Positions 23,391-35,612 are shown, counted from the stretch's first letter. The stretch: 64,000 bases of DNA from Chrysemys picta bellii (GCF_011386835.1 NC_088795.1:117445434-117509433); one strand, 5' to 3'. Notes: generated by a model not told the origin, from the letters alone. Made by a program: numbers and translations.

Positions 23391-23560
23391 TGATATCCTA
23401 TCTCCTAGAGCAGACCTTGAAAGGTCATTGAGTCCAGCCCCCTGCCTTCACTAGCAGGACCAAGTACTGATTTTGCCCCAATCCCTAAGTAGCCCCCTCA
23501 AGGATTGAACTCCCAACCATGAGTTTAGCAGGCCAATGCTCAAACCACTGAGCTATCCTG
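23391..23560 (-). mobile_element. Cry I-type tRNA-derived turtle SINE
   Basis: Read on the minus strand it starts with a tRNA-like head, GGATAGCTCAGTGG (A box), followed by GAGTTCAATCC (B box). The body has CAAAATCAGTACTTGGTCC and the tail GACTCAATGACCTTTCAAGG, which ends in a short GATAT-type repeat. The arrangement is that of the polymerase III SINE of cryptodiran turtles, whose 3' end is shared with CR1 LINEs. It marks the source organism. Confidence 0.85.
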
Positions 23561-23706
23561 TTCATCTATGTTCCCCTAATGTTAGTACACTAAGGACTTT
23601 CTGTAGACACAAATCTGTTTAGCTGGAACTACTTTTTTGTTTTATAGTGAGGAAAAACAAGGAAGAACTTTGATTTTTACTTGTGTACTGTGCTTTGAAA
23701 TCTCTA

Positions 23707-24004
23707 AGGCCTAGTCTACACTAGTGCTCTAAGTCAATGTAAGTTACGCTAGTTAAGTTACATATGTAACGTAACTTAAATGGACATAGCATACATCAAC
23801 TTAAAGTGGTATCTACGCCACGTAATGTCAGCGGGAGATGCTCTCCCATCGACATAGCTTCAGCCTCTCATTGAGGTGGATTAGTTAAGTCAACAGGAGA
23901 GTGCTCTTCCATTGACTTATCATGTCTTCACTAGACTCGTTAAATCGATGCTGCTGCATCGATCGCAGTGGTACCGATTTAGCCCATAGTGTAGACAAGG
24001 CCTA
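23707..24004. mobile_element. CTTGTCTACA-type MITE
   Basis: The ends AAGGCCTAGTCTACACTAGT and ATAGTGTAGACAAGGCCT are inverted, and the element is about 298 bp. Internal fold-backs include GTTACATATGTAAC and the region around CATCGATGC-like sequence near 23945-23965. It is a typical turtle non-autonomous DNA transposon without coding sequence. Confidence 0.7.
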
Positions 24005-25413
24005 GGAGTCTGCTTTCTGGGGGAGGTAGCTGACATTTTGTATTCAGGTCAGATACAGGCTGTTACAGAGGAAGCTCACTCTCTGCTCTCTCTGATGGAA
24101 GCATTAGTTCATTACAGAGCTCTGTATTCCACAGGGGGCTTTTCTAGGTGTATGGAGTGTTGTAGAAGATGGCACAAAATTGGAGGTGAGCAAAATTCAC
24201 ATAAATTACCTAGGAACGAAGCTTCAGCACAGCAAAAGAGATGAGTGGATGCAGGAGGACTATGAATGGAATTAATGGGAGAATCTTGCTATGCATTGCT
24301 TTATGGGTGCTATTAGGCCTATGTGGAAATAAGAGACAAGTTTTATCTCTATTTTTATCATTGCCACCAGACTTTTAGTATCCATATTTATTGTGAGGGA
24401 GATGATTGTCTCGCACCACCCAAAGAGACCATTTATACTTGTCCCTCATCCTTCCAGGCACACAAGTGATTGCAATCTACTCCCTTTCCTGTTCATCCTC
24501 CACTGTCATTGCTATCTCTAAGCAGCAAGGCTGAATGTGACACAGATTTTGTGTCCCACTTAGTCGGTTTCATGTCTTATACTTCCCTTGTCTGTCAGCA
24601 TGTCTTGAGATGCTTATCACTGTAAAATGCCACAGTGAACAAACCTGCTGGTTTACCGCACACAAATGAATGCTTTGGAAGCATTTTTTCTCCCTCCTCA
24701 GTATAATCATTATGTCAATCATCTTTTGAGACTATAATGAATTCTGCAGGTAAAGTCCTCTCTTTAAATAAATGCCTTACTTTGCTCAGTTTATTAAACA
24801 CTGAGATTAAAGACTACAAAAGTGTGTCCTCTTTCCCCTCAGTAAGTGAACAAGCTTTGTGTATGAAGATTTTATGTAACTGTCCTTTCCTAAGACTCAT
24901 ACTACTAACTTCTCATTGCTGCATTTTTTTGGTCTCAATTGCCAAGTCTATTTAGATTATGGATTGTGATGTAAAAATCTCTAACTAGCTGAAAATTTGG
25001 CAGCAAATTTAATATTCTTATCAACAGGGATGTTAGCAGGCTTTCTAAAGGAGATATTGGGAACACTTGAGGAGCTCTGAGGATTAGAATCACTTCACAT
25101 TTAATATTTAGCACTTCAGTCTACATGAATATTTCAAAGACGTTGTTAGATGCTATCTTGAATCTTAAAACAAGACTTTCCACTGCTCTGACCCACGTGT
25201 GACCTTCTCTAGTCAATCACCATTTACAAGCTTTTTTGTCGGTTGGCCTTTGCATTTAAAATGGTTGCTTCCTGAATGGCAATGCATGGGAGTATTATAG
25301 GAGCACTCTGTTCCTCTATCACTCACCTGGTCTCTTTCATAGCTTGGGACCAACAGGGCTGAAACAAAACCTCAAACAATAACTGTAAATAGCTGATAGA
25401 CAAGGTTAAGTAG

Positions 25414-25457
25414 TTTCAGAGTAACAGCCATGTTAGTCTACTCCTGTTCTTCTTTTT
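25414..25457 (-). mobile_element. Hairpin retroposon, copy 4, hairpin missing
   Basis: Only 44 bp remain: the tail (TTTCAGAGTAACAGCC, then ATGTTAGTCT) joined directly to the outermost part of one arm (ACTCCTGTTCTTC). AAGGTTAAGTAG is duplicated on both sides (25402-25413 and 25458-25469). Both ends of the family are therefore present while almost the entire palindrome is absent. Confidence 0.7.
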
Positions 25458-25629
25458 AAGGTTAAGTAGATGGCACTCAGGAATATGCAGCGTAGGACCA
25501 ATAGAAACGTGTGTGTACTCCAAATGGCTTCCTCTGTGCAGCTTTTTTATATCAGCAAAGAGCAGAAGTTTTGCCCTGAACCATCTATGCTCTGTAGTAC
25601 ATCCAAGGCTGGATTAAGGCAATCTAGGG

Positions 25630-25828
25630 CAGGGGTTCTCAACCTTTTTCTTTCTGAGCCCCCGCCCAACATGCTATAAAAACTCCATGCCCTGCCTGTT
25701 CCACTACAACTGTTTTTCTGAATATCCAGTAGATTAAAAGCCAGGGCTAGCATTAGGGGGTAGCAAGTAGGGCAACTCTCTGGTTTATTTTGGTGGCCCC
25801 CCCCCGGATCCCTAGTTGAGAACCACTG
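25630..25828. mobile_element. hAT (Charlie-like) MITE
   Basis: Termini CAGGGGTTCTCAACCTTTTT and GTTGAGAACCACTG are inverted. The exact 8-bp duplication ATCTAGGG flanks both sides (25622-25629 and 25829-25836). CAG-G-GGTTCTCAA ends are typical of Charlie-group hAT elements. The element is 199 bp with no transposase. Confidence 0.85.
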
Positions 25829-26769
25829 ATCTAGGGCCCTAGGCACACTGCAACACTGGGCCCTTCCAGACCTGTGCAGCTTCATACCCCTGGAGTGGCA
25901 GTGTAGCCCCTCCTCCTATCCCAGAATCCCCTTAATCCCCCGCAGGGTTGGCAGCAGGGGAGCTTCCTCCTGAGAGAAACACCAATAGGGGTCCCTCCAC
26001 GCCACAAAGAGGTGGGGTCGCAACTACTCATCTTAGGAGTGGGAGTGAATCTTCATGAATGGGTGGACCCAGCATGCTGCACTTTCCCTGCGCCAGAAAC
26101 TGAGTCCCATGTTAGAGTGGCATTGACAGAACCATGCTAGAGTAGTAGATGTAGAAGTTAATGCTTGGAGAAGGATGAACTCTCTTGTGAGCAGGGGATG
26201 CCTCCTTTCAGAAGCTCCTGTTCTCCTTTAATTTGCCCTGTCATGATGAACTGGGGAGCTGCTTGGTTGCTGGCAGGGAAGAGGAGATTTGTTAATAGTA
26301 GAAGCAAAACTATTGCACTGATTTATTCTTTGTGCATTCTGAATGTTGAAAACATTATATTTCAAGGAAGCCTGCACAAAAGGTGATCGCTCATTACAAC
26401 CAGCAGCCGTGCTGGACTCTACTCACCATGAAGGGAAGGAAACATAAAGCTAGTCTGCTATCTAAAACCCAATGCTAGAAAATTGAACAGTAAGATCCTG
26501 CGGAAGTAAGGTTTGTTCTGTCGTGTTTTCCTCTACCTTTCATTCATGACAACCTTGACCCATGTCTTTTAATAGCAAAGGTGTTTTGCCCTGGACTTCA
26601 GTGGGAGCATGATTCACCCACTGAATGTTGAAGGGAGTTAGCACTGCACAGGACTGGGCCCATACATTTGTCAAGTGGTAAATTCTACTTATCATGGTAT
26701 GCAAATACCAATTTCCTAGACCAATGGATTTAATAACTTAATTGTGCAGGAGTCACTCTCCTTAACCAG

Positions 26770-26995
26770 GTTTCAGAGTAGCAGCCGTGTTAGTCTGTAT
26801 CCGCAAAAAGAACAGGAGTACTTGTGGCACCTTAGAGACTAACAAATTTATTAGAGCATAAGCTTTCGTGGACTACAGCCCACTTCTTCGGATGCATATC
26901 ATCATATGCATCCGAAGAAGTGGGCTGTAGTCCACGAAAGCTTATGCTCTAATAAATTTGTTAGTCTCTAAGGTGCCACAAGTACTCCTGTTCTT
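26770..26995 (-). mobile_element. Hairpin retroposon, copy 2 (perfect arms)
   Basis: The arms 26808-26899 and 26904-26995 are 92 bp each and are exact reverse complements, with a 4-nt loop. The tail lies at 26770-26807 (GTTTCAGAGTAGCAGCCGTG, then TTAGTCTGTATCCGC). TCTCCTTAACCAG is duplicated exactly (26757-26769 and 26996-27008). It is a different subfamily from copies 1 and 3 (AAGAACAGGAGTACTTG arm start). Confidence 0.85.
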
Positions 26996-27454
26996 TCTCC
27001 TTAACCAGTTTTATACCAAGCATCTGTTATTCTATGAGGTCCCTAAAGGGAAAATCCTATGTCAAAAAATACTTATAAAAAAAGGAATAGGAAGGAACAT
27101 TACTATGTTCCCAGGTAGTTTCATGAGCCCTAGTAATATTTGTAGCTATGCAAAGTAAAGGCTGACTCTACAAACTCTTACTACTTGGAATAGTCTCATG
27201 AACTCAAGTGAAGCTAAGGGTTTGCAGGCTGTGACCCTGAAATAACACAGGTAATTGCATTTAATCTTTACAGGTCTGATCCTGCACCACTGAAATCAAT
27301 GGGTGTATTGCTTTCAGTGTGAGCAGCAACAGGACCTTCAAGCATAGGCTTATCACTTATTGGACTCTGAAATCTCCTTAGGTCCCCTTCTATACAATAT
27401 CATAACTGTTAACTGTCCTCTGAAGTCCCAGGTATTAGTTATTGCCAGTATGCT

Positions 27455-27500
27455 GGTCTAGATGGACCAAAAGTTGAATCCAGGATCTCAAATCCTATGT
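27455..27500 (+). mobile_element. Possible CR1 3' remnant
   Basis: TGCTGGTCTAGATGGACC, then AGGATCTCAAATCCTATGTT, resembles the end of the CR1 group at 21695-21945 but is short and diverged. Confidence 0.3.
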
Positions 27501-28599
27501 TGCAAGCACGCTAGAGTTAGCTAATAAAGCATAAAGGGTTATAACAGTAACTTTGTGTTTAAAAATAAATATTTGATGTATTAGTCTGAGACCCAAATTA
27601 AATGCTTATCTATTTATAATGATCGACACTTGAGGACCTCTGAGAATATTTGTAGACTACTTGTGATAGGAATTAGCTGCTAAATTCCATTTTGTCCTGT
27701 TGACTGTCTGCGTATAGTTCACAATCCAACAAAGCCAGTATATTTTAAGTGTCTGTGTGGTCTCTTGCTCAGTTTATTGAATGAAGCTATTGAGGAGAGA
27801 GGAAAGGAAACAGCATGGATACCCAAAACACCAATTTGTATACTCGTTTCTGCTAGAATATAAGTGAAAGTTTGCCAAGGATTAGCTGATACACAAGGGA
27901 GGAAAAACTCAGTGATCAAAGCAGTCATTGGCAGCCCTGCTATTAATTTTTTTTAATGTATGCCCACACTCCACTCAGATTCCAAATGTTTAATATCACT
28001 GTCTGTACCACGGGGCAGATGTATCAGAATTACAATGGTAAAAGAAAATTTCTTAAACACAGAGCGCGCCATTGCAATTCTAATGATCATGGAAGGTACT
28101 TAACTCTTGTAAGTGAACAGCTGCTGCCAAATACCCTTCTTCTTGTTGGGAAGCGTAACCCATACCCGCTCAGTCTAGGGCTCTGTCCTCTTCTCTTGCG
28201 GGTTGATGAGATTGCTACAAAGTTGGGTCTCTTTGCTCAGGCAGGAGCAGATCATGCTTTAAAATCCAGAATACCTGAGTTTAATCCTCACTGCTGATGA
28301 CATTGCCAGGGTGTTGTGTCCGAAGTGGTGGGATGTAAGGGCAATTTGAGCTGGGTAGACCTCTATGATGTGGCTCAGCCATCACTGGAGGGAATCAGAG
28401 CACCACGCGGAGTGGGTGTGGGTTACACAAGCAGAACTGGCTCTGTGTGAAGACAGTCACTCAATAGCTGTGCTAAATTTGTGATCGAGGGCACATTGTG
28501 CATAAAGTCCTAATGCCACCAAGCGCTTCTGCTGGGAGGGGCAGGTGGGCTGGGACTTAAAGCCATAATGCTTCACAACATTGTAATAATATAGTACCT

Positions 28600-28750
28600 T
28601 TCATCAAACCACTTCAGGCCACTGTGAAGTAGGTAAGGATGATTATGGCTGTTTTACAGATGGGTAAACTGAGGTATGCATAGGTTACATGACTCAACCA
28701 TGGACCAACAGCAATTCCAGAGCAGAACCTGCTCTTTTGGCCAAAATCAA
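28600..28750 (-). repeat. MIR-like relic
   Basis: TTTTACAGATGGGTAAACTG then AGGTATGCATAGGTTACATG is the complement of the MIR tail and core. It is diverged. Confidence 0.45.
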
Positions 28751-29107
28751 ATATGTGTCACTAATTAAGATGTTCGTGATTGCGTTGAGTAAAGAAATGA
28801 CTATGGGGCAAATTCACTGGCTGGCAGGCAGAATGAGACCACTGGGATGAATAAAATATGATTAAGTGTAGCCTCAGCTTCTTGCTAAACACCAGAGCTG
28901 TGTGAATAATTGGTCTTTCAGTTTGCTGCCAAATCCAAACTTTTTATTTTTTTTTTAAAGTTTCAGGTCAAATCATTCTATTTAATTTTGACTTTGAGCT
29001 TTAAACTTTTTCAATTAAAATGACTGTTTAAAATAAACACATTCTGAAAATGTCAAAATGAAAAACTTAAATTTTAGTTTTTTTTTTTAACTGAAACAAT
29101 GGTTTCA

Positions 29108-29605
29108 TACATAAGAACATCCACATGGGGTCAGATCAATGGTCCATCTAGCCCAGTATACTGTCTTCCATCAATGGCCAATATCAGGTGCTTCAGAGGG
29201 AATGAACAGAACAGGCAATCATAGAGTGATCCATCCCCTGTTGTCCACTTCCAGCTTCTGGCAATCAGAGCCTAGGGCCACCTAGAGCATAGGGCTATAT
29301 CCTTGATCATCTTGGCTAATAGCTATTGAGGCATTGAACCTCCATGAATGTACCTAGTTCTTTTTTGAACCCTGTTATAGTTTTGGCCTTCACAACATCC
29401 CCTGGCAATGAGTTCTACAGGTTGAGTGTGTGATATGTGAAGAAGTACTTCATTTGTTTGTTCCAGTCCTGCTGCTTATTAATTTCATTAGGTGACTCTG
29501 GTTCTTGTGTTATGAGAACGAATAAATAACACTTCCTTATTCACTTTCTCTACACCTGTCACAATTGTATAGATGCCTATCATATCCCCTCGTAGTTGTC
29601 AACAC
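29108..29605 (-). mobile_element. CR1 LINE 3' part
   Basis: The plus strand shows the reverse complement: CATAAGAACATCCACATGGG, GTCCATCTAGCCCAGTATAC, GGAATGAACAGAACAGGC and CACAACATCCCCTGGCAATG. It matches the 3' 500 bp of the CR1 at 17117-17600 with many substitutions. There is no coding capacity. Confidence 0.75.
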
Positions 29606-31965
29606 CAATCAGCATTTTTTGTCTCCCCAAAAAGGTTTCAGTCAAAAATTTCCACCCAACTCCGTTCAACACTGACCAGACATTTCTGAAGTGCCAGTCT
29701 TTTAACCCCTCCCACAGCAAGATCCACTGACAGTGGGGACGTGTTTATGAAAGGGTGTAATTTGCAAAGAATTATGCTGCTCTGTTCATGCACAATGGGG
29801 AGCATCAGAGGTGAATCAGTAAATCTCGCTGACAGTAAAATTTCACTCTTAATGCTGCTACCATTGACCCACAATAATGTAGTTCTTTCCACTTGATATA
29901 AATAGGTAAACAGCCACTAGCCATATTTACCTCACAATTACATACACTCCAATTTTAATCACCAAGCATCTGCATTATTCCCTGCAGCTCTGCAACAAGG
30001 AAGGTTTTACGCTGTAAAAGGGGGTAACATCATTCTAAAGATAATATCCCTCCCTGGGCTCAAGGTATCCCCTTCGTTCATTGGTATGCATATTCCATAA
30101 ATATTTGTGGAGATTTTTTCTTTAGGTGAAAGAAAGGCCATAGACAAAATCTACTCTGTGTTTTGGTGGTGCAAATCTGGAGTAGTTCCAGCAGGATTAT
30201 CCTGGATCTAGATTGATGTCGGAGAGCAGAATTTGCTGTCCTTTTGCACAATGCTGCAGTACAGATTTGAAGTGACACTTCTCCATCCCATCTCTCCATC
30301 CAATTCTCAAGAAACGTCTTAGCTAATAAAAGAGAAGTATTAACTATATTAAAAAATGAAGCAGCCTATTCTGGTGAATGTTAAGAAGAGCTTTAACACT
30401 GCCATCAGGGACAAATTTCCCTGGATAATTTATTTCAGGTGGAAGACTATCATCACCCAAAAAGGGGAGTCGAGGGGAAGGAAATCACAATCACCCCAAG
30501 TCAACAAACATGTTCTGAAGGAAGACAGCAAGATTCCATTATCCGAGCTTAAGTGCCTAGATGGGCGATAAGTAATTTGTGTGGGAGTAGGACAAGTGAG
30601 TCGGTGAAGATCTCTGTTGGGGAGGAAAAGCAAAATAGTAAATATTTCATTTATTTCTATCTGCCTGTGCATGAGCCGGATGCAAGGGGAGGGAGGGCAT
30701 TTAGAAGTAAATGCAAGGGCAGAATTAAAAACAGACACTGAAAATATATGAGTTTTCATTTGTTTTTTACTAAGATGAAGAATTAAACAACATTTACTTC
30801 AGTGAGACCAGGATTTCACCCACGCAGTATAAGAAAACTGGAAACGAGTACTAGGAGGAGGAAATCTCCACCCCCTTTGTACGGAGTTCAATTAGAGCAA
30901 CCAAGTCTGTTCTGCTATTTTTCTTTGACTAGGGCATAGTCCTGTGAGGTGCTGAGTGCCCTTGCCAGTTTATTCAACAAGGCCTATGTTTAACTCTTTT
31001 TGACTTCAGTGGGATTTATGCATGTGCTTAAGAGCTGCTTTGAATATGGGCCAAAATCAACAGGAGCTGAGGTTTTCAATATCTCAAAGGATCAGACTCC
31101 TAGTGTGTGTTTGTCAAAATAGCTAGCCATAACATTTTAGTGAAACTGAACCTAAGATGCGAAATGAACTAAAGAAGCCCTCCCAAAGTTATTTTTATTT
31201 GAGGGAATCATATAAACCTGGTTTTTGCAATAAGAACGAGATCTTCTTTGAAGAAGTTTGAATCTCAAAACCAGGCTAGCTTGTAAAGAAAACCGAAATG
31301 TCCTATATTCAGACGGATAGAAGTCATTACCTGCTTCTATGTTTCATTCTGGATACGAATCCCCTTTGAGTAAATGCAATCTGAACCTGGTGATAAGAGG
31401 AGGATATAAATCTATTTTAATTAAAAGTAGAATCACAATCCCTTTAAAGCAAGACAATAAACTATTCTAGTGCACTGGGAATAAGCTGACCAGATTTCTG
31501 GATGACAAATCTGGGGTATTGTGGAGCAGGTGTTCTGAATGCTTATCAGAGGTTTGGGGAAATATGTTACACCGATAAGAGAGAGAGATTTATCATTGCA
31601 TTGTATATAAGTAAGCACTAATATCTCAACAGGGAATGGTTACATGTGAAATAATTATACTTCGGAACAGGAGAAGAGTGTAAGGGGAGAACAAAGTACC
31701 TTCAGCTTTCTGCAGCTTGCCATGTTTCATCATAAATGACATCTAATTCACAGATTTATTTTCTAATATCTGTATCAATTATATTAATGGGCCATATAAA
31801 AGTCACTTTTAAAACTGTCTGTGGTTCTCAGTAATTTTGCATCACAGAAATGGTTTAATAACCTTTCTCTAGCTAGAATTCCCTTGGACTTAAAACTATG
31901 TGCTATGCAGAAAGTTACATGGCCACTAAAGAGGGCTGTCCTGCCTGATACTTACATTGAATGAA

Positions 31966-32446
31966 CAGGGCCGGCTCTGGCTTTTTTGCTGCCCCAGGCA
32001 AAAAAGTCTCCCAACACCCCCCACCCCTCAGCGGGGAGCGTGGCAGGGGAGAGCGCTGAGCCCGGCCGCAGGCCCGCTCTCTCTGACCGGCCAGAGCGCC
32101 GGGGGGAAGGGTGCCGAGCCCGCCGCGGCTCCACTCTCCCCGGCAGCCAGAGCGCTGGAGGGAGGGCGGAAAGCCCGGCCGGGGCTCCGCTCTCCCCGGC
32201 AGCCAGAGCGCGGGGGGGGAGGGCGGTGAGCCCACCGCGGCTCCGCTCTCCCCGGCGGCCAGTGCGCTGGGGGGAGGGCGGTGACCCTGCTGCGGCTCCG
32301 CTCTCCCTGGCAGCCGGAGCGCCACGGGGAGGGCAGCGAGCCCAGTCGCGGCCCTGCTCTCGGGCCAGAGCGCTGCGCTGCGCTGCCCCCCTCCAGGTGC
32401 GGCCCCTAGCACATGCTTGGTGGGCTGGTGCCTGGAGCCGGCCCTG
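31966..32446. mobile_element. hAT-like MITE with an internal GC-rich tandem array
   Basis: The termini CAGGGCCGGCTCTGG and GGAGCCGGCCCTG are inverted. TGAATGAA is duplicated on both sides (31958-31965 and 32447-32454). The interior (about 32030-32360) holds five to six copies of a roughly 56-bp unit containing CTC(C/T)GCTCTCCCCGGCAGCC and GGGGGGAGGGCGG. The long frames on both strands come from this array and are not genes. Confidence 0.85.
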
Positions 32447-33804
32447 TGAATGAATATGGATGTTAATTGCCCTTGTTGTAGTCAGACATGTCAGTGTCTG
32501 GGAAGAGGGGGGATTCCTCTGTGGAATATTTGCTTAATCTAGGGGAAAAAAGAGCAAATATTTTCTTTAGTAGATCTAGATTTATATTATGTGAAAGAGA
32601 GAGAGAGAGTGAATATTTCCCACCTCTTTCTGCCCACCCTCCATTTTCAGATGCAGTAATTTCAAGAATGAAAGAAGTATTGTGTGTGGTAGTGACTGCA
32701 TATTAAGTCGCACTTTCATTTCATGAGTAGTCCCATTGCAGTTGATGGAACTGAGGGTTTGACTGGGCAAGGTGTTCAGCATTCTGTCCAGGATCCAGCA
32801 AACACTTAAATATGGGCTTATCTCTCAGCAGGAGAATCCTCCTGATGATTTCAAACCAGCAGAACTACCTCATGTTTAAAGTGAAGCACATGCTTTGCTG
32901 ACTCGGGGCCTATGCTTAGTTGTAAGGGTCAGCAGGATCAGACCCCTAATTTTTAAAGGGCTATGGTGCCTCCTTACGGGGGTCCTCTTAATTAATCTAG
33001 GTAAACTGGCTGACTCCTTAATGCATTGACATTCATCACTCACAATTTCTCCTTTAGCAGTCCGCATAAGTCGTGCTGTGCAGTGCACTGGAGTGGAAAG
33101 CAGAGATGCAGAGAGGTAATGCATTAGGGAGTGTGTGAACCCACTGGCAACTCATTCAGCTGCAACAGAGTCCACCTACCTCCCTCAATGCGGGTGGGAA
33201 CAGAAATTTTGTGGAGAGCACAGGGGCCTAGCGATGAAGAGAGTACATAGCAGAAGAGATGTGAAGGTCAGGTTGGAGCCTGAGAAATGGAAGACTGAAG
33301 GGAAGAGGAGAAGAGGGAGAAGGAGAAATGCAGTATTAAGTCAGAAGTAAAGGGGGAGGGGGCTGGGGTGAGCAGACAGATGGAGAGGCAAGAGAGAACT
33401 AGAATTGGGTGAGACTCAAGGGAGTTCTTTTCTGAGTAGGACTACTCAGCATGAATGTGGAGGTGGGGACAGAGCCCTATAAGTAGAGGAAGATTGAGAA
33501 AGCTAAGAATACAAAGAAAGGAGATGCGGCTTTACAAAGAAGGAGAGGGAAATAAATAGAAGAGAGAATAAACTGGGAAAGAACAATGGAGAGGAAGATG
33601 GAAGAATTAAGGAGTGAGAAAGAGAAGGGGATACAAGGAATGGATACAAAGAAGGCAAGATGTATGATAAGTGTGCCCAGAGGCACCAACCAAGGTTGGG
33701 GTCCATTTGTGCTAGGCATTGTAAACACACAATAAGAGGCTGTAAGCTCCCTGGGGAAGGAACAATCTACATAGGCAAGAGAGACAAAACATGAGAATGA
33801 AAAC

Positions 33805-33870
33805 AGGCCCAGCAGCAAAATGACTTGCCCAAGGCCACACAGCAGGGGAGTGGCAAAGCCAGGAAGTAGA
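33805..33870 (-). repeat. MIR-like core relic
   Basis: GACTTGCCCAAGGCCACACA then GCAGGGGAGTGGCAAAGCCA is the complement of the MIR core. A similar but weaker copy is at 58435-58520. Confidence 0.5.
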
Positions 33871-34082
33871 GGTGGGCAAATAACTGATTGTGGGGGAAGG
33901 GCGGTTCACTTGCAGTTCAAAAACTTGGGGAAAAAAAATCAGGTTGGCCTGAATTGAATCTGAAAAACGTTGACAAGTCAAAAATGTGCATTTCTCGGGT
34001 CAAACAAAACGCATAATTCAACCCAAAACATTTTACTTCCAAGCATTTTTAGAAGGCTATTGTGACAAAAGTGTGAGAGGAG

Positions 34083-34225
34083 TGTCCATCTTCTAACTTT
34101 TAGAGTAGTGGTTAGAACTACTGGGGTGTGGGAGACCCAGATTCAAATCCCACTCTGGAGCAGTGATTTGAATACAGGTCTCCCAGCAAAGTGTTCTAAC
34201 CAGCAAGCTATAAAGTCATTCCCCT
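34083..34225. repeat. tRNA-like repeat fragment
   Basis: AGAGTAGTGGTTAGAACTAC, GGAGACCCAGATTCAAATCC and then ACAGGTCTCCCAGC resemble a dispersed element with tRNA-like boxes (GATTCAAATCC as a B-box). A related fragment in the other orientation is near 58185-58310. The family was not identified. Confidence 0.35.
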
Positions 34226-34659
34226 TCTCTGCCTCTGGCTCTATGTCTATTGAAGTATTTTATACAAAGCGAACCAGCTTGAACAGGAGAGATTGATACC
34301 CATCTCAGAATAGCTTTGTGATTAGGGCTGCAGTCATTGTATTTTTGTTAACTACACTTTGTTTCCCTGACAGAAAAGGGAAAGCCGCAAGGAACTAGCT
34401 GGAGGATGTGAAGGGGAGGTGAAAGGAGAGGGTTATTTTTTTTTATTTGGAATAAAAGAAGTCCACAGACAGATCCAAAATTAATATTCATCCACTGTAA
34501 AAGTGGCCTGCAAAGGGAAAGATATGCCTGCAGCTTTTGTTTTTCCCCCTGAAAGGATTGTTTTAAATGTCAGGAATATAAAGTTTTGTCTTCCTTGTTT
34601 TGCTAAAGGATGCTTTTTGTGGATCACAGAACTGAACCGGGCCCTTTCCCATGCCCATA

Positions 34660-35130
34660 GGCATGGGAACTAGGGTGAGGGGGGTGCTGCAGTATCTCCA
34701 GGTTTTATGAGGGGCTCTGCTCCCAACCCCGCATGCTGGGTCCTGGCCACTGGCCCTATGCCTCCACTAATGGCCCCGCATATGGGCTCCTGGCCCTGTG
34801 CTCAGGGTTCTGGACCACCATCCCCACGCCTCCGGCCCTGCACCCTGGAGTCCCGGCCATGGGTCCCAACTGCCGTCCCAGCGCCTCCGCTTCTGGTCCT
34901 GTATGTGGCCGCCGGCCCCATGCCCGGGCTGTGGGTCCTGGCTGCCGGCCCCGTGCCTGTCCCCAACTGTGGCCCCAGCCTTGGTCCCCTTACCCTTGTC
35001 TGGGTTCCCCCCTCCCAGAGACACGACCCTGCTCCCGGCCCCAGCTCGGGGGTGGGGGTGGACAAAAGTAAGAGAACTGGCTTTCAGCACCCCCACTATT
35101 AAAAATGTTCCAGCTCCACTGCCAAGGACA
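34660..35130. mobile_element. GC-rich non-autonomous turtle repeat
   Basis: The block begins CATAGGCATGGGAACTAGGG and ends CAGCACCCCCACTATTAAAA followed by TGTTCCAGCTCCACTGCC, words typical of a very common turtle element. The middle is a run of CTGGCCC/CCGGCCC-rich imperfect repeats that open long frames on both strands. Those frames are low-complexity and not genes. Confidence 0.55.
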
Positions 35131-35552
35131 TTAACAACTCTTGTTGTGGAAGATATTTCACCCACATTTTGTCAGCATTTGAGCTAAAGAGGTTGAAAAT
35201 CCAGGTTTGATTCTCTTGTCTGTCAGGTTGTCATGATGTCACCAGTTCTCCAGTGCTCCACAGTGTCCTCTAGTGACACCAAAGGAATCAAGACCTATTA
35301 TTTCTAATGTGTATCGGGGGAAAGGTGCACCAAATATTTTAAAAACACTTGTTTAGGAAAAAAGTGCACAAACACATTCTCCTCTCCCAGGTCACCTTCA
35401 GGCCCAAGTAGTAGGTATGGTGTAAAGGACCATTTCAGTGTCTGGCTTGCTGTTAAAGAGGAAATAATGCACAAAAGCTGTTGCCCATGCCCTCTTGCCA
35501 TCCCCTGTGATGGTCCTTTCCATTAGTATTCCTCTCTGTCTTCTTCTGCATA

Positions 35553-35612
35553 TAGGGCCTGATCTAAAGCCTGCTGAAGTCAATGGAACAATGGGTTTTG
35601 GATCAGTCCCAT
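35553..35612. repeat. GGGCCTGAT palindromic repeat, copy 3
   Basis: The left end reads GGGCCTGATCTAAAGCC and the right end GGTTTTGGATCAGTCCC. The central loop is shortened compared with the copy near 6050. A related half-copy (GGGCCTGATCCAACTCC) lies at 51661-51702, and a diverged one near 27272-27345. Confidence 0.65.

Larger units (their letters stand above)
24005..26756. other. Intergenic
   Basis: It contains the hAT MITE at 25630-25828 and the short hairpin-family copy at 25414-25457. The short frames are not supported. Confidence 0.5.
27009..31957. other. Intergenic
   Basis: Recognised content is the CR1 at 29108-29605, the MIR-like relic near 28650 and a diverged palindromic repeat at 27272-27345. 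No exon was found in the 113- or 109-codon frames, which lack domain or splice support. Confidence 0.5.

Noticed and set aside
31915..32453. Long proline/arginine/alanine-rich frames on both strands
   Set aside because: They lie inside a MITE with exact terminal repeats and target duplication, and arise from its GC-rich tandem array.
33477..33818. 113-codon hydrophobic minus-strand frame
   Set aside because: It is the complement of a purine-rich tract; the hydrophobicity comes from the CTT/TCC-type codons and not from a real membrane protein.
34707..35187. Overlapping 110-132-codon frames on both strands
   Set aside because: Low-complexity CTGGCCC-type sequence in a dispersed turtle repeat, with no recognisable domain or splice sites.
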